Source: Trichomonas vaginalis G3
Taxonomy: Eukaryota; Parabasalia; Trichomonadida; Trichomonadidae
Length of the DNA stretch: 64,000 nucleotides
Direction of reading: 5' to 3'
Assembly (NCBI RefSeq): GCF_026262505.1
Contig: NC_067204.1
Coordinates: 14,092,522 to 14,156,521 of the forward strand
In this document: piece after piece, positions 21,052 through 32,367 of the stretch
Layout of the letters: each line of letters starts with the position of its first letter
How positions within the stretch are numbered: the first letter of the stretch is position 1
The notes under the pieces: generated by a model
The model's database searches: none
Seen by the model: the letters and a program-made list of their open reading frames with translations, nothing else
Told to the model about the DNA's origin: nothing
Position numbers and translations under genes: made by a program

Positions 21052-23283
21052 ATGAGTGCTGAAGAACTCCGCTTGAAGTCAATCGGTGTTGACGGCAAAG
21101 AGGTTCCAAAACTTCTCAAGAACAAGAAAATCATGGAAAGAATCATGACAGCTATTGAAGCTGCTCATATTCCAGCTGAAGGATGCCCATCTTCAATGGG
21201 AACACTTATCATCAAGCTTTGCGGTGGTGACGTTCCAAATTCAAATGCTATTGCTGAATTAATCGGTGCTTCTAAGATTACTACACCAGAACAACTTGCT
21301 GCTGCTACAGAATTCGTTCAGGCCAACACAACATTCACACCAGCACAGCTCGAAGCTGCTGCAGGTGTTGGCGTTACAGTCACAGAAGAAGATGTTAAGG
21401 CTGCAGTCGCTAAGACAATCGATGATTCAATCGATTTCATCGCCGAGAAGGGAACAAAGGCTGCTCTTTCCGAAATCATGAAGCGCGCCAAGGTTGCTAC
21501 TCCACAGATGAAGTTCGCTCCATCCAAGCTCGTTGTTGACGCTGTTAGAGCTGCTCTCAATGGTCTTAACGAAGAAACAATCAAATCCCGTGCTGCTGCC
21601 AAGCACCAACAAGCTGCTCAGGCTACCGATGATTCCAACGAAGAAAAGATCGATTTCCGTGGTATCGTCGCCAGCTTCCCATCTCCACAGGATAACGCCA
21701 TGCAGAACCCACCAGAGATCCAGCAGAAGCACTTAGAGGCTACAGGTGGTCTCTACATGACACGTTTCCCACCAGAGCCAAATGGCTGGATCCACATCGG
21801 CCACGCCAAGGCTATGATTCTCGATTTTGGCCTTGCAGCTACAAAGGGCGGCCACTGCTACATGCGTTTCGATGATACCAACCCAGGTAAGGAGAAAGTT
21901 GAGTTCATCGAAGGCATCAAGAAGGATGTTCACTGGCTTGGCTTCGATTACTGGAAGATCACCCACACATCCGACTACTTCGACATTCTCTACCAGTTCG
22001 CTCTCAAGCTCATCGATGAAGGCCTTGCTTATGTCGACCACCAGACAAAGGAGGAAGTCAAGGAGTACCGTGAGAAGCTCATGCCATCCCCATGGCGTGA
22101 TCGTGATCCAAAGGAGTCCCGCCGTCTCTTCGAGCTCATGAGATGCGGCTACTACGAACCATCCGAGGCCACACTTCGTCTCAAGATGGACTACAAGAAC
22201 GTCAATCCAAACATGCGTGACCAGGTTGCCTACAGAATCAAATACCACGAGCACCCACACACAGGTGACAAGTGGTGCATCTATCCAACATACGACTACA
22301 GCCACTGTGTCATTGACTCACTCGAGAACATCACACACTCACTCTGCACACTCGAGTTCCAGAACAGAAGAGACTCATACTACTGGGTTCTTGACGCTCT
22401 CAAGATCTACAAGCCAGTTGTTTGGGAATTCTCTCGCCTCAACCTCACAAACACAGTCATGTCAAAGCGCAAACTCCAGACACTTGTCTACAACAACTAC
22501 GTCAATGGCTGGGATGATCCACGTATGCCAACAATTGCAGGCATGAGACGCCGTGGTTACACACCAGCAGCCATCAGAGAGTTCTGCCAGTCTGTTGGTT
22601 ACACACGTAATGTCACAACACTCATCAACATCGACTCACTCGATTCAATCCAGCGCGCTGATCTCGATGAGAACTCACCACGTGCATTCTGCGTCCAAGA
22701 CCCAATCAAGGTCACACTCCAGAACCTCAAGGAGGAGAAGATCATCGAAGCTCCACTCTTCCCGAAGAAGCCAGAGAAGGGCAACAGAAAGCTCCACCTC
22801 TCAAAGACAATCTACATCGAACGTGAAGATTTCATGGAGAACCCAACAGATGACTTCATGAGATTGACACCAAAGAACGATGTCGGATTGAACTACGCAA
22901 AGATCGCCATCAAGGTTGTCAACGTCATTCACGACGAGACAGGAAAGGTCACAGAGTTGGTTTGCGATGTCGAGGAAGAACCAGCTAAGCGCAATGGCCG
23001 TAAGTTCATCCATTGGCTCGGTGCTGATGCAGTTCCAGCTGAACTCCGCATCTACGGACACCTCTTCAGTGTCGCTGATACATCTAAGATCGAAGGCGAA
23101 TGGACAGACGCCCTCAACAAGGAATCCCTCAAGGTCATCAAGGGTGCCCTCGTAGAAGGAACAATCGCTGGTGCAAAGCCACATGATAGATTCCAGTTCG
23201 AGAGAAAGGGCTACTTCTGCGTAGATGATGATTCAAAGACAGGAGCTCTCATCTTCAACCGTACTCTCCCACTTAACAAGTAA
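21052..23283 (+). CDS. Glutaminyl-tRNA synthetase
   Basis: A 743-residue class I aminoacyl-tRNA synthetase that charges tRNA-Gln in the cytosol. The start is the ATG at 21052 (MSAEELRLKS). Residues 1-200 are the eukaryotic GlnRS N-terminal domain, related to the YqeY/GatB tail. The catalytic domain opens with PPEPNGWIHIGHAKAM (HIGH at 248-251) and continues with RFDDTNP and the class I second signature VMSKRKL (MSK at 470-472). The C-terminal anticodon-binding beta-barrels end with the family-typical KGYFCVDDDS. GluRS is excluded by the N-terminal domain and by YCIDS-type motifs such as HCVIDSLENITHSLCTLEF. Codons are strongly biased to C-ending forms, unlike its neighbours, suggesting high expression. 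Confidence 0.95.
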   Translation: MSAEELRLKSIGVDGKEVPKLLKNKKIMERIMTAIEAAHIPAEGCPSSMGTLIIKLCGGDVPNSNAIAELIGASKITTPEQLAAATEFVQANTTFTPAQLEAAAGVGVTVTEEDVKAAVAKTIDDSIDFIAEKGTKAALSEIMKRAKVATPQMKFAPSKLVVDAVRAALNGLNEETIKSRAAAKHQQAAQATDDSNEEKIDFRGIVASFPSPQDNAMQNPPEIQQKHLEATGGLYMTRFPPEPNGWIHIGHAKAMILDFGLAATKGGHCYMRFDDTNPGKEKVEFIEGIKKDVHWLGFDYWKITHTSDYFDILYQFALKLIDEGLAYVDHQTKEEVKEYREKLMPSPWRDRDPKESRRLFELMRCGYYEPSEATLRLKMDYKNVNPNMRDQVAYRIKYHEHPHTGDKWCIYPTYDYSHCVIDSLENITHSLCTLEFQNRRDSYYWVLDALKIYKPVVWEFSRLNLTNTVMSKRKLQTLVYNNYVNGWDDPRMPTIAGMRRRGYTPAAIREFCQSVGYTRNVTTLINIDSLDSIQRADLDENSPRAFCVQDPIKVTLQNLKEEKIIEAPLFPKKPEKGNRKLHLSKTIYIEREDFMENPTDDFMRLTPKNDVGLNYAKIAIKVVNVIHDETGKVTELVCDVEEEPAKRNGRKFIHWLGADAVPAELRIYGHLFSVADTSKIEGEWTDALNKESLKVIKGALVEGTIAGAKPHDRFQFERKGYFCVDDDSKTGALIFNRTLPLNK

Positions 23284-23807
23284 AGATAAAAATATTTTTT
23301 AAAAAAGGATGATTAATTAACATTTTTATTTTTATTTTTAAATTATTTTTTGAAAAATTTGTCTTTGGATGGATTTTGTAGTAAATTTTTGTTTAGTGAT
23401 TCTTAAAGTAAAATAATTAGTTAAAGATAAACGATTTGATGAAATATTTAGAAGACAATTATTCTTAATGTTTGTTATGATGTAACACTCATATAATAAT
23501 GTTTTTGTGCAGATATATTGTAGTAATTCATAAATTATCTTTGGAATTACTGAAAATATTTTTGATATTCTAGCATTCTAAGAGATATGAACATAGTTAT
23601 GAGATCATGCTAGATATGAATGATAACACATGAGAAAACAACACTATTAGACTCTTTAATTTGAACTCTGCAAATATTCACAAACATTGTAATAATTTTG
23701 CCAAAAAGATGTTATTATTAAAAAATTATATTAGTGATCATTCCAGGATATAGAGCATTGTCTAATAAAGATGTGTTAAATAGGAATAGTTATAAATTCA
23801 AGCGGTA
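23284..23807. other. Intergenic region
   Basis: Follows the synthetase stop, which lies in TAAAGATAAA, a likely Trichomonas-type polyadenylation context. Otherwise AT-rich with no gene seen. Confidence 0.35.
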
Positions 23808-24527
23808 ATGACCAAAATGAGGCGACAAAAAGTTATACTCGAAAAAAAATTTTTAATGGAGGTTCCACCCGAGGAAACTCCTTCAACTCACACCACACGC
23901 GCTTCGAAACCGTTCTGTTTGAACAATCTAGCGACCCCAATATATAAAATCATTACAAAAAAAGTTACAACAACATATCAAGAAGTTGCCGACATATTCG
24001 TCGCTACGCTTGATAAGGATACGCTCGAAGAGAGCAAAGACAAAACTCTACGCCGTCGAGTTTACGATGTGATAAATGTCCTCATTGCAGCAGATTTGCT
24101 CGAAAAGAATAACAAGCAAATTCATTTAACGAATAGAACACCAATAGTTAAACCACAAGAGGTCATCGCTCCACCTAATCCAGGCAGAGAAGAAGCATTA
24201 CGCAAAAAGCAACTTGAATTAGCCGAGAAAATTAAGATGCTTATTTACTATAAATATCTCATTGAGAGGAACAGATTACACATGAGACCTCAAGTTAACA
24301 TCCAATTCCCCTCAATTGTGATCGGATACAGAGATATTTCTCGTGGCACAATTTTCCGCTCTTTGGATGGCCATGAGCTTAAAATTAAGTCTGTAGCACC
24401 TCCTCTCTTCTTCAGCCCTATTGATATCTTCAGACGCCTGAAAATCAGCAAAGAAGAATTTGCTCGCCAATTAAGACAATTCCCGATGTTTGCTCCATAC
24501 GAAAGCATTGTTATGGCTTCTTTATGA
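23808..24527 (+). CDS. DP/E2F-family transcription factor (DP-like)
   Basis: A 239-residue winged-helix factor. The DNA-recognition helix carries LRRRVYDVINVLIAADLLEK, with the invariant RRxYD at residues 83-87. The three arginines and the VINVLIA continuation favour the DP subgroup over E2F (RRIYDITNVLEGI). A coiled-coil follows (about residues 125-160, REEALRKKQLELAEKIK), then a compact domain with FPSIVIGYRD, where DP/E2F proteins dimerise. DP partners E2F in cell-cycle gene control. No retinoblastoma-binding motif is visible, as expected for DP. The start is the first ATG at 23808; a second (MRRQKV) lies four codons on. Confidence 0.82.
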   Translation: MTKMRRQKVILEKKFLMEVPPEETPSTHTTRASKPFCLNNLATPIYKIITKKVTTTYQEVADIFVATLDKDTLEESKDKTLRRRVYDVINVLIAADLLEKNNKQIHLTNRTPIVKPQEVIAPPNPGREEALRKKQLELAEKIKMLIYYKYLIERNRLHMRPQVNIQFPSIVIGYRDISRGTIFRSLDGHELKIKSVAPPLFFSPIDIFRRLKISKEEFARQLRQFPMFAPYESIVMASL

Positions 24528-25132
24528 TTCCGCACATAATTTTGACTAATTTTTTTCGATTGACAAAAAATTGAATTTTCTGTGTCAATCTTTTATGTTT
24601 GATAATAAAACAAATATATGTTCATCCTGTTAACTCATAAGAGTTAAGTTTTAGCAAAGCATTATCATGATGCTCAGTTTTTTTCTTCCATTATGTTTTA
24701 ATATCAGATTTGAGTTGAATTAACTGGGTTAATTTCATTTTATCCTTTAACAGTATCACTGGATCTGATATTTATACTCAATAATACATGATATTTAAGT
24801 GAATTATAATAGATCCATTTCAAAAAGTATTGTCTAAGTGAAACAACACATGGATAGATTAACCATCCTAATGTTTTGTTTGAAACCGAGAATTTGACCT
24901 ATAGTAAGAAATTATTGTCTGATTTCTTATTTTTCCTTTTGAAATCATTCTGTGCATTAAAGTTAGAAATGCAGGGAATACAATAATGCTTTCTGACTTG
25001 ATCTAATGCATTTTTTATTTTTCCAGATTTTATTAATTGATATGGAGTGGATTGATTTGGAAAGATATGAATTTGAAAGATACAGACGCTATATATTAGG
25101 GTAATATAGATATCTATATATAGAAAAATAAA
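24528..25132. other. Intergenic region
   Basis: About 0.6 kb of AT-rich DNA with no recognisable gene. A hydrophobic 79-codon minus-strand frame (24899-25138) is judged accidental. Confidence 0.35.
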
Positions 25133-25145
25133 AGTCACTTTTTTA
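25133..25145 (+). promoter_or_regulatory. Inr-like motif of ankyrin gene 1
   Basis: GTCACTTTTTTAG contains TCACTTT, matching TCA-Y-T-W-Y, about 26 bases before the ATG at 25162. Position is a little farther than usual, so confidence is moderate. Confidence 0.45.
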
Positions 25146-26393
25146 GATTAGCGTTTTCTTTATGTGTTCTGAGTATTTACAGAAATACGATGATTTCATA
25201 AAGGCAAACGAGAGGCTCGCCCATTTAAAACCAGACGAGTCTATGGAGGAAATCTTCAATTTGATAACATCAGTTTTAATCGACAAGTATAAAATGGCCT
25301 TTAAAGAACTTATATTGGTAATTCTCATAGCAATAAGGTTCAATTATCGATCTATCAAGTCTTACATTAAAATTCTAAATCAAATCATAACTAAATATTC
25401 TCTAGACTATTCAGAGTTTTGCTATAAAAAATATATTTGGGCACAACAAGAATACTTGAGCATAGATTATGAGAAGGATCGTCCTAATCAAATCGATTTT
25501 GACCGAGATGAATTTCCACAAGAAGATGAGGTCTTATATATGATAATGTATGATCAAGTTGATAAATTCAAAGAATACGTATCAAAAAACTCATTTCAGG
25601 ATCAAAGGCTGAAAATTCCCGGCTTCTCATGGTTTACACCTCTTGAAGCATGCTGCTATTTTGGAGCTGTCAACATTTTCTTTTTTATTAAATCAATTTC
25701 AGATTGTAATATCTCCGAAAAATGTCTCCTATTGGCTCTAGTTGGGGTAATATTGATATTATCAATGAATGCATGAAACACCATGAAATAGACAGTTGTG
25801 GCCTGGATTATATTATTCAAAGCCATAATAATGAATTTCTCGAATATCTTTCTCAAAGAGACCTTTTACCATCTCTAAGGGATTTTTCTAATATTATAAG
25901 ATCTCAAAACTTGAAAGCTCTATTTATTTTCTATGAGCTAGATAAAAATTCTGTAATTCCATGGTGTGGCGCATTTTCACAGGCGATAGACATCATCCAT
26001 GATGAAAATCTAGATTTTAATAGGGTATCTTCCAAATATAAAGGAATTTTGCATTATGCAACTTCTTATAATAATATTGAGATTTGTAAACATATTTTGA
26101 ATTCCATGGCAATAGAGCAAATTGATATAAATGATCAAGAATTTTCCGGCAAAACTGCCCTCTATTTGGCAGTTAAACATGATAACAAAGAAATAACAGA
26201 TCTTCTTATTTCACACGGTGCAGATGTAAATATTAAAAATTCATCAGGAATGACAGCTCTTCATCGCGCAGTTAAAAATAATAATAAAGATATTGCAGAA
26301 CTTCTTATTTCACATGTAACGAATATCAATGAGCACAATAAAAAGGAAAAATCACCTCTTTATTTTGCTGTAAAAGATGCAAATAATGAATTA

Positions 26394-27664
26394 CCCAGAT
26401 TTGCCTTACTTTTACCACCTCTCTAAAGCTGGGGACACCGCCTATCGTTGGGAGTAGCTATTAAATAGAACTACCAAGGGCATTTTTCGAACTGCCGGTG
26501 TAGTGTAGTGGAAACTTCCGACATAATGATTCATTATGCCAAGGTTTGATTCCCATTTAACCAAATTTTTTCTTTTTTGGATCATGAATTTTTTTTTGGG
26601 TCACTATAAGATTTGTTTCATGTTCTAAATCTGCTGCATATGTAATCTATTTTTATTTACCTATTTTTTAAAAATCTATTGGATTGCCAAATTTGAATAT
26701 ATTTAAAATCATAAAACTCCAAAAAAACTATAAATATATGTTTTATGCATAGTGCCGATACTCAAATATCAGATTACTTAGATCCATGAATAATATCCGA
26801 ATTTTTTTTCTTAAAATTAAACTTCAAAACTTCTTGCAATCTTATTCTTCATCAATTATAAATTTTTAAAACCATTTTTTAAAATAATTTTGCGTAAATT
26901 TTATTCTCATGTTGTTTTAATCGAAAATTGATACATTTTCAAAAAAATAATATTGACTTATGAAATTCATTTTTAAGGTGAAATAGTATTGTTTTTATTA
27001 AAGTATATGAATAATATATAAAAAATTAATGAATAATATAAGCAGATTTTTAGTTTACAAAACAAATATGAGCAATGCAATTTCAAACTTTTGCTGGCAA
27101 TTTCGATATTGCTCAAGTTTGTAGTATTTGTGATACCTATAACATCGGCTTAATCAAAATTCGATTTTTCTTATGAGTTATTGAGAAAATTTGATTGCAA
27201 TGAGAAGGATTTCGACGTTTTTGATAAACTAAGAGCTGAGCTTTAGGGGTTCAGTTCATTTATGGCTGTAGTTTGATGCGTAGATCTCTTTTTTATTGTA
27301 AATTCTTTCAGCATGGAGATCGAGAATGAATCTTTTGAGAACTTTATGAGTTTTTACACCCGTAAAGAGGTCCTTCGAGGAAAGATAGTCCAGACTACAT
27401 GAAGATGTGAGTTAACCAAAAAAATCCGATGGTTTCCCCATATTCATGTAGATCTTCGAAAAAATAAGCACCAAAAAAGCCAAAAAAATAGGCTTTTTAT
27501 TGGATTTGTACACTAGATCAATAATCTATTTAGGATCTGACACTCTTTTTAGCCAGAGATATGAGGTCCTTTCTAGGAAAACGATCTATTCATCCATAAA
27601 AAAAATGAATTATCGTTTTCCACAGAAATTACATGGGGAGTGGTAAAAGTAAGGAAAATCTGGG
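26394..27664. mobile_element. Mariner-like non-autonomous element, copy B
   Basis: 1271 bp, the same length as copy A (13420-14690) but inverted. It is flanked by TA (26392-26393, 27665-27666) and has terminal repeats beginning CCCAGATTTGC. One end differs by a few bases from the other copy's (for example AGGAAAATC for AGCAAATC). No transposase frame. It interrupts ankyrin gene 1 within one repeat. Confidence 0.88.
26494..26562 (+). other. tRNA-like Pol III promoter segment, copy B
   Basis: GCCGGTGTAGTGTAGTGG resembles a tRNA 5' half with a good A box (TAGTGTAGTGG). CATAATG-ATT-CATTATG forms a 7-bp stem at the anticodon-arm position. GGTTTGATTCC is a near-consensus B box, and T-runs (TTTTTT) follow about 20 bases downstream. 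Acceptor pairing is poor. Confidence 0.5.
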
Positions 27665-29201
27665 TAGCTGAGTTTTTGATTTCTCACGGTGCTGATGTAA
27701 ATGATAGTACAAATAAATCAACTATCCTTTATGTTGCAGCGAAAAGGAAATATAAGAAAATGATAGAACTTCTTATATCCAAAGGTGCAGATTTAAATAA
27801 AACATGTGGTAGTCTTTCCCGTACTGCACTTCTTCATTCTATTGAACGGGATAATGATAAAATTGCAGAATTATTGATTCAACATGATGCAGACATTGAA
27901 GTAAAGGATAAATTAGGAAAGAATGCTCTTTATTTGGCTGCAAAAATGAAAAATGAGGAGATTGCAGATCTTCTTATATCACATGGTGCAAAAACATGCG
28001 AAAAGGATAATGATGGAATTTCCCCTCTCCACGTTGCAGCAAAAAAGTGTTGTACGAATGTTGCGAAACTCCTTATTTTGCATTCTGCAAATGTTAATGA
28101 AACAGATAATTTTGGTCGGACTCTATTACATTTTGCTGCATCATCCGGCTGTTTAGAAATAGTAGAATTTCTTATTTCAAAAGGAGCAGATGTTAATGCA
28201 AAAGATCACAAAAAATTACTCCTCTACATCAATCAGCGTATGACATAGCAATAAGAATTACCGAGTCACTAATTTCTCAGGGTGCTGATGTTAAATCAAA
28301 AGATGTTAATGAGAACAATGCTCTTCATTATGCAACAATAAATCAAAGTACTGCTACAGCAAGACTTCTCGTTTCCAAAGGTATAGATATTAATGAAAAA
28401 AATGATATCGGAGAAACACCTCTTATTTTGGCAGCAAAGTGTAATTTTGTAATTTTTATTGAAACTCTAATTTCACTTGGGGCTGATCTAAATGTAAAAG
28501 ATAATAATGGTATGACAGCGCTTCTCTTTGCAACAAAATATGAAAATATAAGATCAGCTGAGACTCTAATTATCAATGGAGCAGACATTAACTCAAAAGG
28601 CAAATCCAATAAAACATTACTTCATTATGCAGCAAAGGAAAATGCTAAATCAATAGTAGATCTCCTAATTTCACACAAAATAGATGTAAATGCGAAAGAT
28701 AATAAAGGAAAAACTGCCCTTCATATAGCTGCAGAATTTAACTTTAAAGCAATTGCTATTCGTTTTGTTTCTCACGGATGTAATATAAATGACAAAGATA
28801 TTGATGGACACACAGCTCTTCATTATTCAACTATAAACAATTATAAATGAATGGTAGGATATCTCATTTCAGAAGGTGCGGATGCGAATGCAAAAAATAA
28901 TGAAGGTTTCACGACTCTTCATCTTTCAGCAGATCGAAATTATAAAGAAATGGCCATACTTCTTCTATCACAAGGTGCAGATATTAATTCAACAACCAAT
29001 GATGAAATGACGGCTCTTCATATTGCAGCAAAGAACACCTATAGCAAAGGAATGGTAGAATGTCTTCTTCTACATGGCATTGATCTTAATATAAAAGATA
29101 AAAACGGAAAAACTGCTCTTCAATTAGCATCTGAGCATCACAAAAAAGCAGTGGTCAAACTTATTACTGCATATATTGCCAACAATGAAAAGTCACATTA
29201 A

Positions 29202-30049
29202 TTTAAATCTTTGAATTATATTTTTTTAAATCTTCAAATATATCAAAATGTTTCGTCAGAATCGTGCTTATACTATTACTTGAATTTTTTTTATCTTCTA
29301 TCAAAGAATTTATACTGCGTAGTATCAATATTTCACTGTATATCTAGCTGAATGCTTTAGTGAATAAGGTACCACAAATCTAAAAACCTAAATAAAGCAA
29401 TTCTATTCAAAACATTTATTAAGGGATCACCGCTTTAGTTTACAACTATTCAATTTTCGACACTTCGAGGTCTATTTTCTCTTGATAGAATAGATATCAT
29501 TCTGCATAAGCATTACCATACCATGTACATACCATTATCTACCTATCTGTCGTTTCAGATATCAAAAAGAAGAGATTTGGTCAACGCTGATCAAGTTTTC
29601 TCAAAATTGGCCCATCCGATGTCCATTTTTTATTGAAATAATGTGTTTAAATATGACTTAGAGTCTATATCTTCATTATTGAAAATAGTCAACAACCTAA
29701 ATCTAGAGGACTTTCTGCGATTCACCACACTAGATATTTGAATACTTTTTTTGAAAATTTGCACATAAGATGGCAATATATCATTGATTATAGATTTCAT
29801 AATATTGGTCGCCAATTCTTTGTTTATATACCATTTTTCAATCAATAGTAGATCTACCAAAGACGAAAGTGTGTCACGATTTCACCCGGAAATCCGACAG
29901 TTGTTTAAGAGTAACCACTTTTGGCACCTACTCTAACACATATTTTGCCAAATGTCAATTTTGTTCTATAAAACCATAAGTGTATATCATATACATGCAT
30001 GTGAAAAAAAAGTTGATGGAAAATTTATGTTACTTTTTCTTATTTTTTT
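29202..30049. other. Intergenic region
   Basis: Between the two ankyrin pseudogenes. A 76-codon minus-strand frame (29630-29860) lacks an ATG; its sequence is faintly like the DUF3447 N-terminal region but too weak to call. Confidence 0.35.
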
Positions 30050-32367
30050 ATGAGCAGTAGCGAGATTTTGCAGAAGTATGATGATTTTATTGTAGCTTAT
30101 GAGAGACTCTTTCGTTTGAAATCCAATGAAGCTGCCGAAGACTTATACAATTTGATTTCATCAGTTTTAATAACCAAATACAAAACGCCAATTAGATGTC
30201 TCCTCACTAACATTCTCTCAGCAATTCAGTATAATTTTCGGTCCCTTGAGACTTATTTTAAAATTTTTAATCAAATCTTAAATAAATTTTCAATGAATTA
30301 CCAAGATTTATTAAACGAACATTTATTTCATGGAGATTTACATTATTTGTGTATGGATTTAAGTATTTCCCATTCAGAAGATCCCAATAGTGCTGACCAA
30401 GTAGATTATTTTCGATCAAAGATTCCAACTAAAACAGATGTAGAATACACGATTATGCATGACCAAATTGATAATTTCAAAGAATATATTATAGAGAATT
30501 CAATGAATGGAAATGATATACATCATCCGACATATTTTTTATGTCACATATTGAAGCTTGCTGTCTTTACGGTTCTGTGAACATTTTCTATTTTCTTATC
30601 TCAAATTCATATGTGGAATTAACAGGAAACCCCAATTCATTGTGCTCTTATTGTTGTAAACGAAAACAATAAAAACAGTTTGACAGAAAAGTGACACTTT
30701 ACATGGCAAAAAATAGAGCCTTACTTTTGAGATACTTGAGATTGAAACTGAATCTTATGAGGCGGTGAGCTTGAATCACTACCTCATAAGGTTCAGTTTC
30801 ATATAAAATTTGTTGCAATTTGTTATTCTTTTGCAATTATTTCTTATAAGATTTTACATCTTTTAGCGGGGAATGTTTGTTATCATGTATATATTATAAA
30901 TATCTACACGATAACGAACATTCCTCGCTAAATTGCTGAGAAACTTTGAGGAAATGTCGAACAATTTCCTCAAAGTTTCTCAGATTTATATAGATCACTA
31001 GAGTCCCCTAGGCACTGATTCTGGTTCAGTACCTAGGAGGCTCTAGTTCTCTAACGAACTGATAAAATGTTTTTAAATTTTTGGATATTGCTACCTGTGA
31101 AGCACTAACTTCAAGTCAGTACCTCACAGGTAGCAATTACATTGAAAGATGGGAGAAACTTTGTCCGAATGTTAAACTATTCGGACAAAGTTTCTCCATT
31201 TGTAGTGGAGATGGAAGGCTTTGAGGTATATTATATTAATGTATACCCCAAAGCCTTCCATCCCCACTTGAAAGTTCCAAAACTTTGGGTTAATAGTTTG
31301 CAATTAACCCAAAGTTTTGGAACTTTCTAGAAGGAATTGCAGGGTAAGAGGTACATATTCATACTATGTACCTCTTACCCTCCAATTCCTTCCTTAACAT
31401 AAACAAATTTGGAGTTAATTGTTTGCAATTAACTCCGGGTTTGTTGACCTCCAAATGAAAATGAAAGGGTAAGAGGTATATAGTGACCCTATATGCCTCT
31501 TACCCTTTCATTCTCATTAATTATGGGAGAAACTTTGGCCGAATGTTAAATTATTCGACCAAAGTTTCTCCCATTTTTTGAAGGGATTGGAGGCTATGAG
31601 ATACTGATGCAATGTCAGTACCTCATGGCCTCCAATTCCATCCTGAAACTGATCAAAGTGGACCTTACATGCATTTGAAATTTGCCATGTAAAGTTCACT
31701 TTTTGAGAGAGAGGATTTGACTGCGTCAAATCCTCTTTTTCGTTTACGAGATTATTTCGCATGGAGCAAAAATTAATGAAAAAAAATCAGTACAGTGTAT
31801 TCTCTCCTCTCCATTATGCCGTTTCAATAAATAGTATGAAAATGGCAAAACTTCTTATTTTACATGGTGCCGATGTTAATATTACAGACTCTTCAGCATG
31901 TACTCCTCTTCATTTAGCTGCTCAAAATAATTATAAAGAAATGGCAAGTTTTCTTATTAAGAGTGGAGCTGACATCAATGCAAAAGATAAGAATGGACAA
32001 AGTCCTCTTCACTATGGTGTACCAAACAAATACAGAGTATTAACAAAATTTCTTATTTCTAATGGAGCTGATGTTAATTCACGGGATAACCTAGGAAGAT
32101 CTGTATTTCATATTGCAGCTGAAAATAAAAGTGTAGCAATGATAAAGCATTTTAAATCTCTAGGAGGAGATATCAATTCACAAGATAATCAAGGTCAAAC
32201 TCCTCTTCACTATGCTATTAAAAATATGCGTACGATGTAGCAGAATGTCTAATTTCTCAAGGAGCTGATGTTAACATCAAAGATAATGATGGACATTATA
32301 CTTTGCTACAGAAAATCACTATATAGTATTCGAAAAACTCCTTATTTCTCATGGTGCAGTGCAATAA
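30050..32367 (+). pseudogene. DUF3447/ankyrin-repeat gene 2, split by a hairpin array
   Basis: Starts at the ATG at 30050 with the same DUF3447 region as gene 1 (LQKYDDFIVAYERL). The frame shifts in a T-run near 30535, after which HIEACCLYGSVNIF continues. The middle part of the gene (about 150 residues by comparison with gene 1) is missing. The hairpin array (30656-31747) lies inside an ankyrin repeat: the flanks, if joined, read PIHCALIVVNE-IISHGAKINEK. Five further repeats follow (31790-32240), with more frame changes near 31786, 32225 and 32295. The natural end HGAVQ-stop is recognisable at 32365-32367. It is more decayed than gene 1. Confidence 0.8.
30656..31747. mobile_element. Array of about fifteen tandem hairpins (foldback-type element)
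   Basis: A 1.09-kb non-coding insertion composed almost entirely of consecutive perfect or near-perfect palindromes, each 25-71 bp with arms of 10-25 bp and loops mostly of 5-19 bases: 30743-30801, 30862-30932, 30936-30983, 30997-31047, 31087-31137, 31152-31197, 31205-31267, 31270-31327, 31330-31392, 31402-31445, 31454-31518, 31523-31574, 31583-31639, 31655-31702, 31711-31735. The outermost sequences are also mutually inverted: GTAAACGAAAA at the left edge with its complement at the right, and AAAAGTGACACTTTACATGG (from 30687) with its near-complement near 31683-31704. A possible degenerate 9-bp target repeat (TGTAAACGA/CGTTTACGA) is seen. No protein is encoded. Confidence 0.85.

Larger units (their letters stand above)
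25162..29201 (+). pseudogene. DUF3447/ankyrin-repeat gene 1, split by a transposon
   Basis: The N-terminal 190 residues are the DUF3447-type helical region of trichomonad ankyrin proteins (YLQKYDDFIKANERL, TPLEACCYFGAVNIFF). About 25 ankyrin repeats of 33 residues follow, with regular ALHxAxxxN-LLISHGADVN patterns. Lesions: a frame change near 25725-25735, the mariner-like insertion at 26394-27664, a frame change in the A-run near 28206-28217, and an in-frame TGA at 28848-28850. Removing the insertion and one TA exactly rejoins NNE-LAEFLISHGAD in frame, so the transposon struck an intact repeat. Few point lesions over 2.8 kb of coding sequence suggest a young pseudogene. Intact relatives are thought to act as protein-interaction scaffolds. 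Confidence 0.85.

Noticed and set aside
21733-22305. 190-codon antisense frame in the synthetase gene
   Set aside because: Shadow of the highly biased codon use of GlnRS; no features of its own.
29630-29860. 76-codon minus-strand frame
   Set aside because: No ATG, and only a vague likeness to the DUF3447 region.
30656-31747. Integron-type attC array
   Set aside because: Hairpins are contiguous with no cassettes or integrase, and the setting is nuclear eukaryotic DNA; only the shape is comparable.
31142-31762. Short frames (62 and 81 codons) in the hairpin array
   Set aside because: They follow palindrome arms and have no independent coding signal.
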